The notes: generated from the letters alone by a model not told the origin. 64,000 nucleotides of DNA from Rhodothermia bacterium (GCA_030427885.1 JAUICM010000006.1:248001-312000); one strand, 5' to 3'; numbered from the stretch's first letter, positions 27,501-37,382 are shown. Translations and numbers: made by a program.

Positions 27501-27615
27501 CCGGAAAGAACTCAAGTGGTACCAAACGGGTTGCGATCAGGCCTACAACCACAAGGCTGACAAAAACCATCATCGTGGTGACCGGGCGTTTAACAGAGAG
27601 TTCGGTTAAACTCAT
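24586..27615 (-). CDS. RND efflux permease, second of tandem pair
   Basis: Inner-membrane proton-driven pump of the RND superfamily (AcrB/MdtC-like HAE branch). At 1009 aa it has the usual plan: helix 1 (RPVTTMMVFVSLVVVGL), a first periplasmic porter/docking block to ~330, helices 2-6 including GMLVDNAVVVTENIHRHQRKGK near 393-414 with the proton-relay Asp in helix 4, a second periplasmic block, and helices 7-12 with a GIVVNNGIVLVDHIIHLR repeat. ASPEEVEEEVIKPIEEAL near the start is a conserved porter motif. It starts 1 bp after the upstream permease gene stops, so both are co-translated and may form a mixed trimer, as MdtB and MdtC do. Substrates are unknown. Confidence 0.93.
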   Translation of the reverse strand: MSLTELSVKRPVTTMMVFVSLVVVGLIATRLVPLEFFPDISFPGAFVQVPYPNASPEEVEEEVIKPIEEALATISGVDQINSNAGENGGGVQVRFKQGNDINLKAIEIKEKIESVRNQLPDDFEYYQIFKFQDGGGNTLQLRISSDRDLSDAYELLNRNLRQRIERIDGVGQVTLYGVEKKEIRIELINDRIQAYNIDLNQLTNTLSRANFSTSAGKITDAGLRYTVRPMGELRDVDDIANLIIGDNNLRVKDIAEVKYTEPVRTYARHLDMKYAIGLDIQKESAANTVATVDRVLKEIDEINKLPEMQGIKIYEMNNQADGIISSLSELFKSGILGAVLSIVVLFFFLRQFSTTLVVATAVPFSLIVTLGFFYFLNISLNILSMMGLMLAVGMLVDNAVVVTENIHRHQRKGKGHFEAAILGAKEVGIAVTAGTLTSVVVFLPNIVNETFIKQHMYYVGMPIIISLIASLLISLTVIPLLTSKIKTPEKTRRTVVDSLSEKYSAFLGWFIDRRWVSTIGIFALFASVIIPVSNMNVDMFPDTEEREIQLRYNLNASYTLDRVKDAVDKVEAYLYENQEKFEIESVYTYYESEYAESTIILVDDDEGEKSVQTIKKEIEDNLPVVVIGEPAFEFRSRSGNEATRVYVQGESMDVLEELAEQVEWRMEQIEGLSDVKSDAERGRDEVRLTIDHDRARNFGLTTDAIAQAVSSSVRGRTLRRIRGPESEIEVTLALQNSDRQSLEDLKELPISIGDDASVKLASVASFDQGQGPGRIFRENRKTSLGISINLDGITSDKARGRIEQVMDQIVYPAGYRWSYGRSFDNDNEAMGAMLFNIAIAFFLIYLVMAALFESLMYPTSILACIFYGIVGIFWFFFITGTTFDLMAMIGILILMGIVVNNGIVLVDHIIHLRSEGLSRREAVVQGGRDRMRPILMTAGTTVLGLVPLCIGTTQIGGDGPPYFPMARAIVGGLTFSTVVTLIVLPSIYIILDDIKIWASRIGILSRPNS

Positions 27616-27616
27616 A

Positions 27617-30600
27617 TCATTCCTCCGAAATCACAGTTTCCGGTTCGGTATGATATACTTTTCTATCCATGACAGTATACATGACCGGTATTACAACCAG
27701 TGTAAGCAGAGTTGAGACCAGCAAACCACCAATTACAGTGATCCCCATCGGAGCTCTTAATTCAGCACCATCACCAAATCCAATAGCCAGCGGTAAAAGA
27801 CCAAGTGTAGTGGTCAATGTGGTCATAAGAATAGGACGAAGGCGTGATTTTCCTCCTTCAATAATAGCCTCGAATTTCTCCATTCCCCGTTCCCGTAACT
27901 GGTTGATCAGGTCGATCAATACGATTGCGTTATTAACCACAATACCGGCAAGCAGAATCAGGCCAATGAAAACAACTACGCTGATGGAAGTACCGGTGAC
28001 GAATAAGGCCAGAATAGCACCTATCAGTGCAAGAGGAATGGTAAAAAGGATTATAAACGGGTGAAGAAGAGATTCAAACTGAGATGCCATCACCAGGTAT
28101 ACCAGAAATACTGCAAGAGCAAGTGCAAAGACCAGCGACTGGAACGAATCGGCCATTTCTTCATTCTGCCCTGCAATCCGGGCATAAATACCTGATGGTT
28201 TCCTTGTTTCATTTATGATCTGCTGAATTTCTGTAGCAGCTTCACCAAGATCGCCATATTTCAGGTTCGCAGAAACAAGTGCTACCCGTTGTTGCGAGGA
28301 ACGTCGGATCTCACTGGGGCCATTTGCCACTTTAACCTGAGCAATAGCACTAAGGGGAATTGGTTTGTCGCTTCCGGGATTAACAACGATCTGCTGGATC
28401 TCATTTACAGAAGAACGATCCTGTTCTCTTGCCCGTACAAGTACATCGATCTTGCGGTCTCTCCAGGAATAACGTGTTGCCACATCACCTCGGACATTAC
28501 TTACAATTCGGTCTGCTACTTCATGAACCTGAAGCCCCAGAGCAGCCGCACGGTCCCGGTCGAACAGGATCTGAATTTCAGGGCTTCCGATCTCCATAGT
28601 ATTTTTGATATCAGCGAAGCGTCCATTTGCTTCCATCTTACGAGCGATCTCATCACTTACATTCTTCAGATTATCCAAGTCAAAACCACTTACTTCTATT
28701 TCAATAGGGGTAGAAAAGCTGAACAAAGCAGGACGTGAGAACTTATATTGTAAACCTGGAACCTGACCCAGTGAGCTTCGCATTGCCTGCATAGTCTGGC
28801 TTTCATCAGAGGAGGAAGTACCTGAAGCGAGCATGACATTTAATTCACCCCAGTTTTCGCCACCTTCATCCGGATTAGCGTCCATTCTGTTACCTGTTCC
28901 GGCCACAGCAAAAGTGGAACGAACATTATCTCTGTTTTTTGTTGCATTTTGAACATTCCTGAGAGCAGAGTCAGTTTCTTCAATAGGGGTACCGGGAGGT
29001 AATTTGAATTCAACCTTGAATTCTCCCTGAGAAAGCTGTGGAATCAGTTCAATACCAATTCTGGGTATCAGGGCCAGGGAACCGGCAAAAGCTCCAATGG
29101 CTACCAGGATAACTATCGCTTTATTGTTAAGCGCTCCTTTCAGAAATCCAACATATAAATTTTCTGTTGTCTGGTATACATGATCGAAAGCAAGGAGAGG
29201 AAAATGAAAGATCATCTTAAACACCCAGGCTATTCCGGATACTACATAGCGGATCATTTTTGTGATGAAGGATGGAATAGAATAAAACAGGAATAGCCGA
29301 ATTGCTCTGAGGCCACGTCCGAAGCCGGTTTTTGGTTCTTTAAGGTCAAGTGGAGCAACTTCTTTTTTGGTGCCTGTTAGAGAAGACATCATCGGTATAA
29401 GCGTTACCGCAACAACTAATGATGCCAAAAGTGAAAATGTTACAGTCAGAGCCTGATCTTTGAATAACTGACCTGCAATACCATCTACAAAAACTAGTGG
29501 GAAGAATACTGCCACAGTGGTCAGGGTTGAGGCAATTACTGCGGTTCCAACCTCACCGGCGCCATCCTGGGCAGCCTTCAACACATTTTTACCCATGGCA
29601 CGGTGCCGGGCTATATTTTCCAATACAACGATGGAGTTGTCAACCAACATACCTATACCAAGAGCGATACCTCCCAGCGACATGATATTCAGAGTGATGT
29701 TATTTCCATACATCAGGTTGAAGGTGGCTATAATAGATACGGGTATTGAAATAGAAATGATTACGGTACTCCAGAAATCTCGGAGGAAGAAGAAGAGTAC
29801 TAATACCGCCAGAATACCTCCGATGATACCGGCGTTCTTAACTTCATTCACCGCTGAGGATATAAATATCGATTGATCATATACCTTTTCAAGTTTCATA
29901 TTTTCAGGCAGAAGTTCCTGTATTCTGTTCAGCCGGTCCTCAACTGATTCGGCAACAGCTACAGTGTTGCCATCACCTTCTTTATAGATCGCTACTTCAA
30001 CGGCTTCCTGACCATCCAGGCGGGTAATGGCTTCTCTCTCTTTATAGGCTTGCTCCACAGAAGCAATATCTTTCAGATAAATAATATTTCCACCTTCCGT
30101 GGATACGATCACGTTTCGGATCTGATCTATATTTTTGAATTCATTCAGTGTTCGTACCAGATACTGCTGGGTTCCCTCTTCAAGTCTGCCTCCGGAAAGA
30201 TTCACATTCTCAGCATTCAGAATAGAAGTGATCCGTTCGATCGGAATATTCAGGTAAGCAAGCCTTTGCTGGTCTATGTTCACTTGTATCTCTTCTTCCA
30301 AACCTCCACTGATCTTAACGGAAGCAACTCCATCTGATGATTCCAGGTTTTTTTTGATCAACTCATCCGCAATGATCCTGAGTTGTTTAAGCCGTGCGAT
30401 CGCATCAGGATTATTAATGTCTACTTCCGCAGAAGCATAGTCGACCTTTACTTCATCGTTATTTTCTTCTTTGCCGGTTCCTTCATCATAATAAAGCGCG
30501 TAGCGCATAACGGGATCGAGGGTAGGGTCGAAGCGAAGGGTAACGGGCTTTTTAGCCTGGAGTGGAAGCTGAAGTGCATCAAGTTTACTGATCACATCCA

Positions 30601-30916
30601 GATTTACGAAGTCCATATTTGTTCCCCAAACAAACTCGAGAACCACATCGGACTGACCTGTTCTGGAAATGGACCGTACTTTTTTTACTCCTTTTACTAC
30701 ACCAACGGCTTCTTCAATCGGTTTGGAGATCAGGTTTTCGACCTCAACAGGAGCGGCTCCTTCAAATTCAGTCCTTACTGTAAGGGTAGGGTAACTCAGA
30801 TCAGGGAGCAGGTTTACCTTTAAGCGTGTTAAGGAAACGATCCCGAAAAGAAGGATCGCTACCGTAAACATGCTTATCGTGACCTTCCTTTTGATGGAAA
30901 AATCTATGAGTTTCAT
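27617..30916 (-). CDS. RND efflux permease, first of tandem pair
   Basis: A second RND pump, 1099 aa, about 90 residues longer than its partner. The extra length is in two places: a low-complexity acidic insertion near 145-185 (EGTGKEENNDEVKVDYASAE region) in the first porter domain, and a cytoplasmic loop near 525-590 between helices 6 and 7 with extra hydrophobic stretches. The pump core is intact, with GMLVDNSIVVLENIARHRAMGK in helix 4 and AGIVVNNAIVLIDLINQLRERG in helix 10. It lies 12 bp after the adaptor gene and 1 bp before the second pump. The cargo may be drugs, bile-like amphiphiles or metabolites; there is no metal-binding Met cluster obvious enough to claim the CusA type. Confidence 0.93.
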   Translation of the reverse strand: MKLIDFSIKRKVTISMFTVAILLFGIVSLTRLKVNLLPDLSYPTLTVRTEFEGAAPVEVENLISKPIEEAVGVVKGVKKVRSISRTGQSDVVLEFVWGTNMDFVNLDVISKLDALQLPLQAKKPVTLRFDPTLDPVMRYALYYDEGTGKEENNDEVKVDYASAEVDINNPDAIARLKQLRIIADELIKKNLESSDGVASVKISGGLEEEIQVNIDQQRLAYLNIPIERITSILNAENVNLSGGRLEEGTQQYLVRTLNEFKNIDQIRNVIVSTEGGNIIYLKDIASVEQAYKEREAITRLDGQEAVEVAIYKEGDGNTVAVAESVEDRLNRIQELLPENMKLEKVYDQSIFISSAVNEVKNAGIIGGILAVLVLFFFLRDFWSTVIISISIPVSIIATFNLMYGNNITLNIMSLGGIALGIGMLVDNSIVVLENIARHRAMGKNVLKAAQDGAGEVGTAVIASTLTTVAVFFPLVFVDGIAGQLFKDQALTVTFSLLASLVVAVTLIPMMSSLTGTKKEVAPLDLKEPKTGFGRGLRAIRLFLFYSIPSFITKMIRYVVSGIAWVFKMIFHFPLLAFDHVYQTTENLYVGFLKGALNNKAIVILVAIGAFAGSLALIPRIGIELIPQLSQGEFKVEFKLPPGTPIEETDSALRNVQNATKNRDNVRSTFAVAGTGNRMDANPDEGGENWGELNVMLASGTSSSDESQTMQAMRSSLGQVPGLQYKFSRPALFSFSTPIEIEVSGFDLDNLKNVSDEIARKMEANGRFADIKNTMEIGSPEIQILFDRDRAAALGLQVHEVADRIVSNVRGDVATRYSWRDRKIDVLVRAREQDRSSVNEIQQIVVNPGSDKPIPLSAIAQVKVANGPSEIRRSSQQRVALVSANLKYGDLGEAATEIQQIINETRKPSGIYARIAGQNEEMADSFQSLVFALALAVFLVYLVMASQFESLLHPFIILFTIPLALIGAILALFVTGTSISVVVFIGLILLAGIVVNNAIVLIDLINQLRERGMEKFEAIIEGGKSRLRPILMTTLTTTLGLLPLAIGFGDGAELRAPMGITVIGGLLVSTLLTLVVIPVMYTVMDRKVYHTEPETVISEE

Positions 30917-30928
30917 ATCCGTACCTGA

Positions 30929-31990
30929 TTAAATCTTAACGATATTAACGCGGGTACTATCAGTCAGGCTTCCTTGCCCGGTGGTAACAACAATCTCTCC
31001 GTCGTCGAGACCGTCGATGACCTCAATATTCTTACCATTCACATAACCAGTTCTGATGATCTTTTTATAGGCTACAGAATCTTTTACTACGAAAACAGAT
31101 TGTGTTTCATCCACAGAGATGACAGCAGATTTAGGGATCATTTTGGTATTCATGCGGGTATCATAAACAATCTTGATACGTCCGAACATCCCTGGCCTTA
31201 ATAAATCACTTTCATCGTTCAGGTAAACTGTTACTTTAAAAGTTCCTGTTTGTGGATCTATTATGGGGCTGATTCGTTCTATACTGCCAGTGAATGTTTG
31301 GCCCGGAAGAGCATCAGCAGATAGTTCTGCTTTCTGACCCTTTCGGATCTTTGAACGCTCGTGTTCAGGAATATGAATGATCGCCTGAATAGGATCGAAA
31401 TCAGATACATGAAAAACCTGCTGGTCCGTTCCTATCATGTTGCCAACTTTTATGAACCGCTGGGAAATAACTCCGGAAATAGGAGACCGAATCGACGAAT
31501 ACTCAAGATTTAATTCTGCAAGTTCATAGGCTGATTTCTGTGATTCATATTCATAACGGGAGTTTTCATACACTTCTGCACTGATCAGCTCTTTTTCGAA
31601 TAGCTCCTTGTTTCTCTGGTATTCATTATAGAGACGATCCATTGTGGCTTTAGCTCTCTCTGATTCAATCCGATACTGGTCGTCTTCGATCTGTGCTAAA
31701 ACCTGACCCTTTTTAACCTGATCTCCTTCTTCAACTTTGATCTCTTGCACAATTCCTCTGATCTTAGAAACAATAGTAGCTTCTTCCACAGCTTCAAGGG
31801 TTGCTGTATTAGAGTAGTAGGCAGAAATATCACCACGGGTTACGTCCATAGCTTCAACCGGGATCACCAATGTGGAGTCATTATCGCCGGTATTGTCATT
31901 ATTTTCAGATTCGCCATTATTGCAGGCACTTAGTGAAGTTAGTGTGAGGGCGGCTGCAACTATATAATAACCTACGCTCTTTGTTTTCAT
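30929..31990 (-). CDS. RND periplasmic adaptor (membrane fusion protein), lipoprotein
   Basis: Adaptor linking the RND pumps to an outer-membrane channel. The lipoprotein signal ends TLTSLSAC, with the lipidated Cys at residue 23. The domains follow the AcrA/MexA order: a biotinyl-lipoyl-like hairpin half (VRGDISAYYSNTATLEAVEEAT, VEEGDQVKKGQVLAQIED), an alpha-hairpin near 110-160 (ERAKATMDRLYNEYQRNKELF), the second lipoyl half (IRSPISGVISQRFIKVGN) and beta-barrel and membrane-proximal parts to 353. One adaptor appears to serve both pumps encoded downstream. No TolC-like channel gene is in this window, so an unlinked one must be used. It is the first gene of the leftward operon. Confidence 0.93.
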   Translation of the reverse strand: MKTKSVGYYIVAAALTLTSLSACNNGESENNDNTGDNDSTLVIPVEAMDVTRGDISAYYSNTATLEAVEEATIVSKIRGIVQEIKVEEGDQVKKGQVLAQIEDDQYRIESERAKATMDRLYNEYQRNKELFEKELISAEVYENSRYEYESQKSAYELAELNLEYSSIRSPISGVISQRFIKVGNMIGTDQQVFHVSDFDPIQAIIHIPEHERSKIRKGQKAELSADALPGQTFTGSIERISPIIDPQTGTFKVTVYLNDESDLLRPGMFGRIKIVYDTRMNTKMIPKSAVISVDETQSVFVVKDSVAYKKIIRTGYVNGKNIEVIDGLDDGEIVVTTGQGSLTDSTRVNIVKI

Positions 31991-32104
31991 TCGTAATACA
32001 TGTAATTAGTGTTTCTAAACAGACGTCCGGTACGCTGCCATAGTTACAATGTTACGGGAGAAATCTTCTTTGTGACGAAATGCTTTCAGGTAGTTAGACA
32101 GGCA

Positions 32105-32788
32105 CTAGTGTAAAGATGCGTATGAGTTAGATCGATCAGATCCGGTACCAGGGATCTGGTTTACAATGTATATTCCGTTCTTTAATATGATCCTGTGTTC
32201 CTTAATCCCGATTCCAAGAGTTGCTTCGTAGAAATATTGATAATTGGTGATCGTATCAGTACTCCCTTTTTCAAAATGGTCGAGCTGACCATCAGCTTGT
32301 GTATCCATTAAAATGAGTTCAGTACTCAGCGAGTCATTTCTGACAATGAACAGGTTGCTGACATTTGTATCACTGATAATGTATGACCGGATCACAAAAT
32401 GGTAACCTGAGGCAAAGTACTCAAATGTACGTTCCGGAATACGTTCCCTGTAATTGCCTTTTTCCTGAGCTGATGTGATTCCTGCCTGGTAGATAATATT
32501 GACTTCTTCCAGTGAATAGTTTCCTGAAAGGATCTGGTCAATGGTTCCATTTTGATCTGCATCTTTACCATTTATCACCTCAGATCCGGTTGAATCGATT
32601 AGTACCAGGAAATTACTCCCTTCTCCGGATGTAGTGGTAATACTAATGATCTGGAATTCCTGGTCTTCGTAATTGAAGGTGAATACATTTCTGGTTGTTC
32701 CGGGAGAGATGCTCGCACAAGAGGTGAACACTAAAAGTGTTGAAGTAAGCACATAAATGAAAGAAATGGATGATCTCATAACTACCAT
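32105..32788 (-). CDS. Hypothetical lipoprotein with EF-hand-like Asp-rich loops
   Basis: A 227-aa exported protein whose signal (IYVLTSTLLVFTSC) offers a lipidation cysteine near residue 24. No family is recognised. Two short calcium-loop-like runs occur, DADQNGTID near 76-84 and DTQADGQLD near 163-171, both followed by hydrophobic residues. They resemble single EF-hand or dockerin loops rather than paired EF-hands. Two ATGs three codons apart (32788 and 32779) could start it. It is the gene adjoining the long AT-rich intergenic region and is separated by ~115 bp from the efflux operon, so probably a separate unit. Confidence 0.65.
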   Translation of the reverse strand: MVVMRSSISFIYVLTSTLLVFTSCASISPGTTRNVFTFNYEDQEFQIISITTTSGEGSNFLVLIDSTGSEVINGKDADQNGTIDQILSGNYSLEEVNIIYQAGITSAQEKGNYRERIPERTFEYFASGYHFVIRSYIISDTNVSNLFIVRNDSLSTELILMDTQADGQLDHFEKGSTDTITNYQYFYEATLGIGIKEHRIILKNGIYIVNQIPGTGSDRSNSYASLH

Positions 32789-33070
32789 AATGGTTGAAGA
32801 CCTGCTAAATCTTAGCTAATAGCGGAGACAATGTAAAGTTAGAATAATAGAGGATTAGCCCCATTTAAATTCACTGAAAAACTGTAGTGATAGTGAGATG
32901 GGTTAAGTGAAAGAAGAGGGGATTAGGTTTGTTCATCATATGTGGGAAGATTATTACCAGCATTCCTTCCAACGTATAAATTTATAATCTAGTAACGTAT
33001 GATTTTTGTTTTAGATAGAGTTCAAAACCTGTTCGTTTTTATTTGAGAAGCAAAATTTAAGATGCAAATA

Positions 33071-33488
33071 TTTGGATAAGTATCCGGATGTGAGTAATAA
33101 ATCTGAACTATTTAAAATAAGTTCGAATAAAGAAAATATTTAATGATAATTATGTAGAATAAGTGTATCAATATATAATGATTTTAAAAAAATAAAAGGC
33201 CTTATTCATGTTAAATTCATAAAACTAAAATCATAATAAATTATTATAAAATATAATTTCAAATAAAAGGTATGTGGATAACTATTGAGTATTCCTGTAA
33301 TCAGAGTGGGGTAGTTAAATTCCTCATTATAGTGGCTAAAAAAGCATATTTTGTAATAAATAAGAACTGAATGTTTGAATTTAATTATTCATTAAATACA
33401 CAAATAAATATAGTTAAATTAATGTTAACTCAAGTTAACGAAATTCAATAATTCCCTAATGTGGATAAGTGTGGATATTTGTGGAAAA
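33071..33488 (+). promoter_or_regulatory. AT-rich region with a cluster of DnaA-box-like sites
   Basis: The 839-bp gap 32789-33627 holds no gene. Its middle is extremely AT-rich (9 G/C in 33181-33240). On the + strand it contains TGTGGATAA, the exact complement of the DnaA box TTATCCACA, at 33273-33281 and 33460-33468. It also has TGTGGATAT at 33470-33478 (one mismatch), TGTGGAAAA at 33480-33488 (two mismatches) and TTTGGATAA at 33071-33079 (one mismatch). The last three of the cluster start every 10 bp, so they fall on one face of the helix. All share one orientation. This could be DnaA-controlled transcription of nrdJ or a replication origin with its unwinding element. Confidence 0.5.
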
Positions 33489-33503
33489 GAAATTCAGATT
33501 TAA

Positions 33504-33535
33504 TTTGTGAGCATACTTCACTGCGTATATATTTG
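33504..33535 (+). promoter_or_regulatory. Bacteroidota-type promoter for nrdJ
   Basis: TTTG at 33504-33507 and TATATTTG at 33528-33535 match the Bacteroidota primary-sigma consensus (TTTG, 19-21 bp, TAnnTTTG) with a 20-bp spacer. It lies 93 bp before the nrdJ start and 15 bp after the last DnaA-box-like site, so a DnaA filament would sit directly behind RNA polymerase. Confidence 0.6.
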
Positions 33536-33627
33536 CACCTACTTCTTTAGGAGAATCGGCTAGATACTTGAGGGTTTATGACGGTATCTCATCTACGAAG
33601 GTTAACAGACAAAACAGAAGTACGCCC

Positions 33628-36600
33628 ATGAAATTTACTCGCTTTTATACCAAGTCGGAATGGAAAACACCATATGATGGAATCAAATTTGTAACACGCA
33701 CGTCAGAAATCAAGAACCCGGACGGGTCTCAGGTATTTCATATGGCGGATGTGTCGGTACCAGACAGCTGGTCTCAGGTATCCACTGATATTATTGCTCA
33801 AAAATATTTTAGAAAAGCAGGAGTTCCGGCTGCTCTCAAAAAGGTAAGTGAGAAGGGAGTGCCAAAATGGCTCCAAAGATCTGAAGCAGACTCAAAGAAA
33901 CTAAAAGAGCTTCCGGAAAAAGAACGCTTTTCACATGAGGTGGACAGCCGCCAGGTGTTCAACCGTCTTGCTGGTTGCTGGACTTATTGGGGATGGAAAC
34001 ATGACTATTTCGACAGCGAGGGTGACGCTAAAGTATTTTATGATGAGCTCTGTTTTATGCTGGCTTCGCAGATGGCGGCTCCAAACAGTCCACAGTGGTT
34101 CAATACCGGATTGAACTGGGCTTACGGAATTAACGGCCCTGCACAGGGTCATTATTATGTTGATCCAAAAACAGGAAAGTTAACCCGTTCTAAAGATTCT
34201 TATACCCATCCACAGCCACACGCATGCTTTATCCAGAGTGTGGATGATGATCTGGTTAACGAAGGGGGTATCATGGATCTGTGGGTTCGTGAAGCACGTT
34301 TATTCAAATACGGATCAGGAACAGGAAGTAACTTCTCATCTATCCGTGGATCAAATGAACCATTGAGTGGAGGAGGAAAATCTTCTGGTCTGATGAGCTT
34401 CCTTAAGATCGGTGACCGCGCTGCAGGTGCTATCAAGTCAGGTGGAACAACCCGACGTGCAGCGAAAATGGTTACCCTTGATCTGGATCATCCGGATATA
34501 GAAGAGTATATCAACTGGAAAGTGAAGGAAGAGCAAAAGGTGGCTGCTCTGGTATCTGGTTCTAAGATCACCCAAAAGCACCTTAAAGAAATTATCAAGC
34601 TATGCCATACACCGGTAGAGATCGAAGGACGCACGTTCAATGGTGCGATGAGCAGAGATCCGCTGAAGAATAAAGCGCTGGGTAATGCCATCCGGCAGGC
34701 TAAAAGAGATCAGGTACCTCTAAATTATATAGAGCGTGTGATCCAGCTTGCAGCTCAGGGATTCAAAGATCTTGAGTTCGCTACATACGATACTGACTGG
34801 AATTCTGAAGCTTATGCTACCGTTGCAGGTCAGAATTCAAACAACTCAGTTCGGGTTCCCAACTCTTTCATGCAGGCTGTAAAAGACAATTCAGAGTGGA
34901 ACTTATACTGGAGGGTAGAAAAGGAAAAAGCAGCCGAAGAAGGCCGTGATCCAAAACCTTGCAAGACAATGCCCGCCTTGGAGATGTGGGATCAGATCGC
35001 TTATGCAGCCTGGGCATGTGCCGATCCTGGTACTCAGTATCACGACACAATCAATGAATGGCATACTTGTCCTGAAGACGGTCCTATCCGTGCAAGTAAT
35101 CCTTGTTCAGAATACATGTTCCTGGATAACACCGCATGTAATCTGGCATCGCTGAACCTGATGAAGTATTTCACAGATGAAGACTGCACTACCTTCGACG
35201 TAGAGTCATTGCGATATGCATCAAGGATCTGGACTACGGTTCTGGAGATTTCTGTTCTTATGGCTCAGTTCCCGTCTAAAGAAATTGCTGAACTGTCATA
35301 TGTATTCAGAACTCTGGGATTAGGCTACGCTAACATTGGTGCCGCTCTTATGGTTCAGGGAATTCCATACGACAGCCCGGAAGGTGTTGCGATTGCGGGT
35401 GCACTTACTTCTGTAATGCATATGAAATCATACGAAACCAGTGCAGAGATGGCTGGTGAGCTGGGCACCTTTGAAGGTTACGAACGAAATAAAGAGCACA
35501 TGCTTCGTGTGCTTCGTAATCACAAGCGTGCAGCTTATAATGTTGAGCCGGAAGAATATGAAGGACTCACAGTTAAACCTCTGGGAATCGATGCTTCAGT
35601 TTGCCCTGACTATCTGCTGAAAGCAGCCAAAGAAACCTCTGATGCAGCTGTTGAACTTGGCGAAAAGAACGGTTACCGCAATGCACAGGTAACGGTGATT
35701 GCACCAACAGGAACCATCGGACTTGTGATGGATTGTGATACTACTGGTATTGAGCCTGATTTTGCATTGGTGAAGTTCAAGAAACTTGCTGGTGGCGGTT
35801 ACTTCAAGATCATCAACCAGAGTGTGCCAAAAGCATTGAAGAAACTTGGTTACACTGCTAAGGAATCAGAAGAGATCATCAATTACGCAAAAGGCTACGG
35901 TAGCCTTGAAGGATGTCCTCACATTAATCCGGAGGCGCTTAAAGCAAAAGGATTTACCGATGAGAAACTTGAATCTATTGAAGCTGCACTTCCAAGCAGT
36001 TTTGACATCAAGTTTGCATTCAACCAGTTTACTCTTGGCGAAGATTTCTGCAAGGAAGTGCTAGGTATTACTGAAGAACAGCTTTCTGACTTCACGTTCG
36101 ATATGCTGAGGCATCTTGGGTTCAGCAGAGATCAGATCCAGGAAGCAAACGATTATGTTTGTGGAACCATGACTGTTGAAGGAGCTCCACACCTTAAAGA
36201 TGAGCATCTTGCTGTGTTCGACTGTGCCAACAAATGCGGACGTACCGGAACTCGTTATATCTCTGCTGGTGGTCATATCAGAATGATGGCTGCTGCTCAG
36301 CCGTTCCTTTCAGGTGCTATTTCAAAAACCATCAACCTGCCAAATGAAGCAACCGTTGATGATATGAAAGATGCATACATGCTTTCATGGGAAATGATGC
36401 TTAAAGCAAACGCACTTTATCGTGATGGTTCTAAATTGAGCCAGCCGCTTAACAGTATGGCGGATGTATTTGAAGAACTGGAAGACGAAGAAGAAACCAT
36501 TGATGAGGAAACAACCGTTGCACAGGATAAAGTGGTTGAGATCGCCGAGCGTATCATTCACAAATATGTGGCCCGACGTCAGCGCCTTCCATTCCGTCGC

Positions 36601-37239
36601 GAAGGGTATACTCAGAAAGTTAAGATCGGCGGACAAAGTGTATACCTGAGAACAGGGGAATATGAAAACGGGCAGCTTGGTGAGATCTTCATTGATATGC
36701 ACCGTGAGGGCGCAGCGTTCAGAAGTTTACTGAACTGTTTTGCGATCTCCATCTCCCTGGGTCTGCAGCATGGTGTGCCTCTGGAAGAATTTGTGGATGC
36801 ATTTGTTTTCACCAAGTTCGAGCCAAGTGGTATGGTTAATGGCAACCCACATGTGAAGATGAGTACTTCTGTAATAGATTACATCTTCCGTGAACTGGCT
36901 GTTACTTACTTAGGCCGTGAAGATCTGGCTCATGTACCTGTTGATCAGATCCATACACGTGACTTGCGACCAATTGATGATGCAGAAGTGGAGGCTAAAG
37001 CAGCTCCGGCTCCTGTACCAGCAGTTGCGAAAGCACCTGTGCCAGAAACTGTTACCGTGGAATCAACTTCTGCGGCACCGGCCAAAGCAAAAGCAAGCAG
37101 CTACGAAAGCGACTATGAGAAAGCCAAACAACTTGGTTATACCGGTGATGCATGCCCAGAGTGCGGTAGCATGACCATGGTTCGCAATGGTACTTGCATG
37201 AAATGTATCACCTGCGGTTCAACCTCAGGTTGTAGTTAA
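33628..37239 (+). CDS. nrdJ: Vitamin B12-dependent (class II) ribonucleotide reductase
   Basis: Reduces ribonucleotides to deoxyribonucleotides using adenosylcobalamin, needing neither oxygen nor a separate radical subunit. The start is the ATG at 33628 ([18 protein letters not shown]); an in-frame TTG at 33568 would run through the promoter-proximal leader. Landmarks are [18 protein letters not shown] near 150, [14 protein letters not shown] near 198 and [14 protein letters not shown] near 227. Also visible are the catalytic-site run [23 protein letters not shown] near 491 and [20 protein letters not shown] near 690. The C-terminus has an Ala/Pro/Val linker and a Cys tail (CPEC, then [13 protein letters not shown]) that binds zinc and shuttles electrons from thioredoxin. 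At 1203 aa it is the long NrdJ form. No cobalamin riboswitch was seen. Confidence 0.95.
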   Translation: MKFTRFYTKSEWKTPYDGIKFVTRTSEIKNPDGSQVFHMADVSVPDSWSQVSTDIIAQKYFRKAGVPAALKKVSEKGVPKWLQRSEADSKKLKELPEKERFSHEVDSRQVFNRLAGCWTYWGWKHDYFDSEGDAKVFYDELCFMLASQMAAPNSPQWFNTGLNWAYGINGPAQGHYYVDPKTGKLTRSKDSYTHPQPHACFIQSVDDDLVNEGGIMDLWVREARLFKYGSGTGSNFSSIRGSNEPLSGGGKSSGLMSFLKIGDRAAGAIKSGGTTRRAAKMVTLDLDHPDIEEYINWKVKEEQKVAALVSGSKITQKHLKEIIKLCHTPVEIEGRTFNGAMSRDPLKNKALGNAIRQAKRDQVPLNYIERVIQLAAQGFKDLEFATYDTDWNSEAYATVAGQNSNNSVRVPNSFMQAVKDNSEWNLYWRVEKEKAAEEGRDPKPCKTMPALEMWDQIAYAAWACADPGTQYHDTINEWHTCPEDGPIRASNPCSEYMFLDNTACNLASLNLMKYFTDEDCTTFDVESLRYASRIWTTVLEISVLMAQFPSKEIAELSYVFRTLGLGYANIGAALMVQGIPYDSPEGVAIAGALTSVMHMKSYETSAEMAGELGTFEGYERNKEHMLRVLRNHKRAAYNVEPEEYEGLTVKPLGIDASVCPDYLLKAAKETSDAAVELGEKNGYRNAQVTVIAPTGTIGLVMDCDTTGIEPDFALVKFKKLAGGGYFKIINQSVPKALKKLGYTAKESEEIINYAKGYGSLEGCPHINPEALKAKGFTDEKLESIEAALPSSFDIKFAFNQFTLGEDFCKEVLGITEEQLSDFTFDMLRHLGFSRDQIQEANDYVCGTMTVEGAPHLKDEHLAVFDCANKCGRTGTRYISAGGHIRMMAAAQPFLSGAISKTINLPNEATVDDMKDAYMLSWEMMLKANALYRDGSKLSQPLNSMADVFEELEDEEETIDEETTVAQDKVVEIAERIIHKYVARRQRLPFRREGYTQKVKIGGQSVYLRTGEYENGQLGEIFIDMHREGAAFRSLLNCFAISISLGLQHGVPLEEFVDAFVFTKFEPSGMVNGNPHVKMSTSVIDYIFRELAVTYLGREDLAHVPVDQIHTRDLRPIDDAEVEAKAAPAPVPAVAKAPVPETVTVESTSAAPAKAKASSYESDYEKAKQLGYTGDACPECGSMTMVRNGTCMKCITCGSTSGCS

Positions 37240-37247
37240 GAATTAAC

Positions 37248-37314
37248 ATTGCGAGGGTATCCCCGAAGCAATCGCGATATATAAACTGAGATTGCTTCGC
37301 TCCACTCGCAAATG
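37248..37314. repeat. Extragenic palindromic repeat
   Basis: cattgcgag at the left pairs imperfectly with ctcgcaaatg at the right, and inside them cgaagcaatc (37264-37273) pairs perfectly with gattgcttcg (37290-37299). This gcgaagcaatc-type nested palindrome is a widespread intergenic repeat style. It lies just after the nrdJ stop. Confidence 0.6.
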
Positions 37315-37344
37315 AAAAGAATTTCTTTCATGGAGAAACAGGAT

Positions 37345-37381
37345 AAACCCTGACTGGTGGAAAGCTGGTCGGGGTTTTTTA
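37345..37381 (+). terminator. nrdJ terminator
   Basis: aaaccctgac (37345-37354) and gtcggggttt (37368-37377) form a stem with a G:T-type mismatch, followed by a T-run, about 105 bp after the nrdJ stop. It ends 2 bp before the stop of the convergent TonB receptor gene. Confidence 0.8.
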
Positions 37382-37382
37382 T

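Noticed and set aside
33273-33488. Firm call of the chromosome origin
   Set aside because: Gene directions to the left and right do not show a sustained divergence, and GC skew could not be computed; kept as one of two hypotheses.
32789-33627. Cobalamin riboswitch upstream of the B12-dependent reductase gene
   Set aside because: No B12-box-like sequence or G+C-rich multi-stem element is visible; the region is AT-rich with DnaA-box-like repeats instead.
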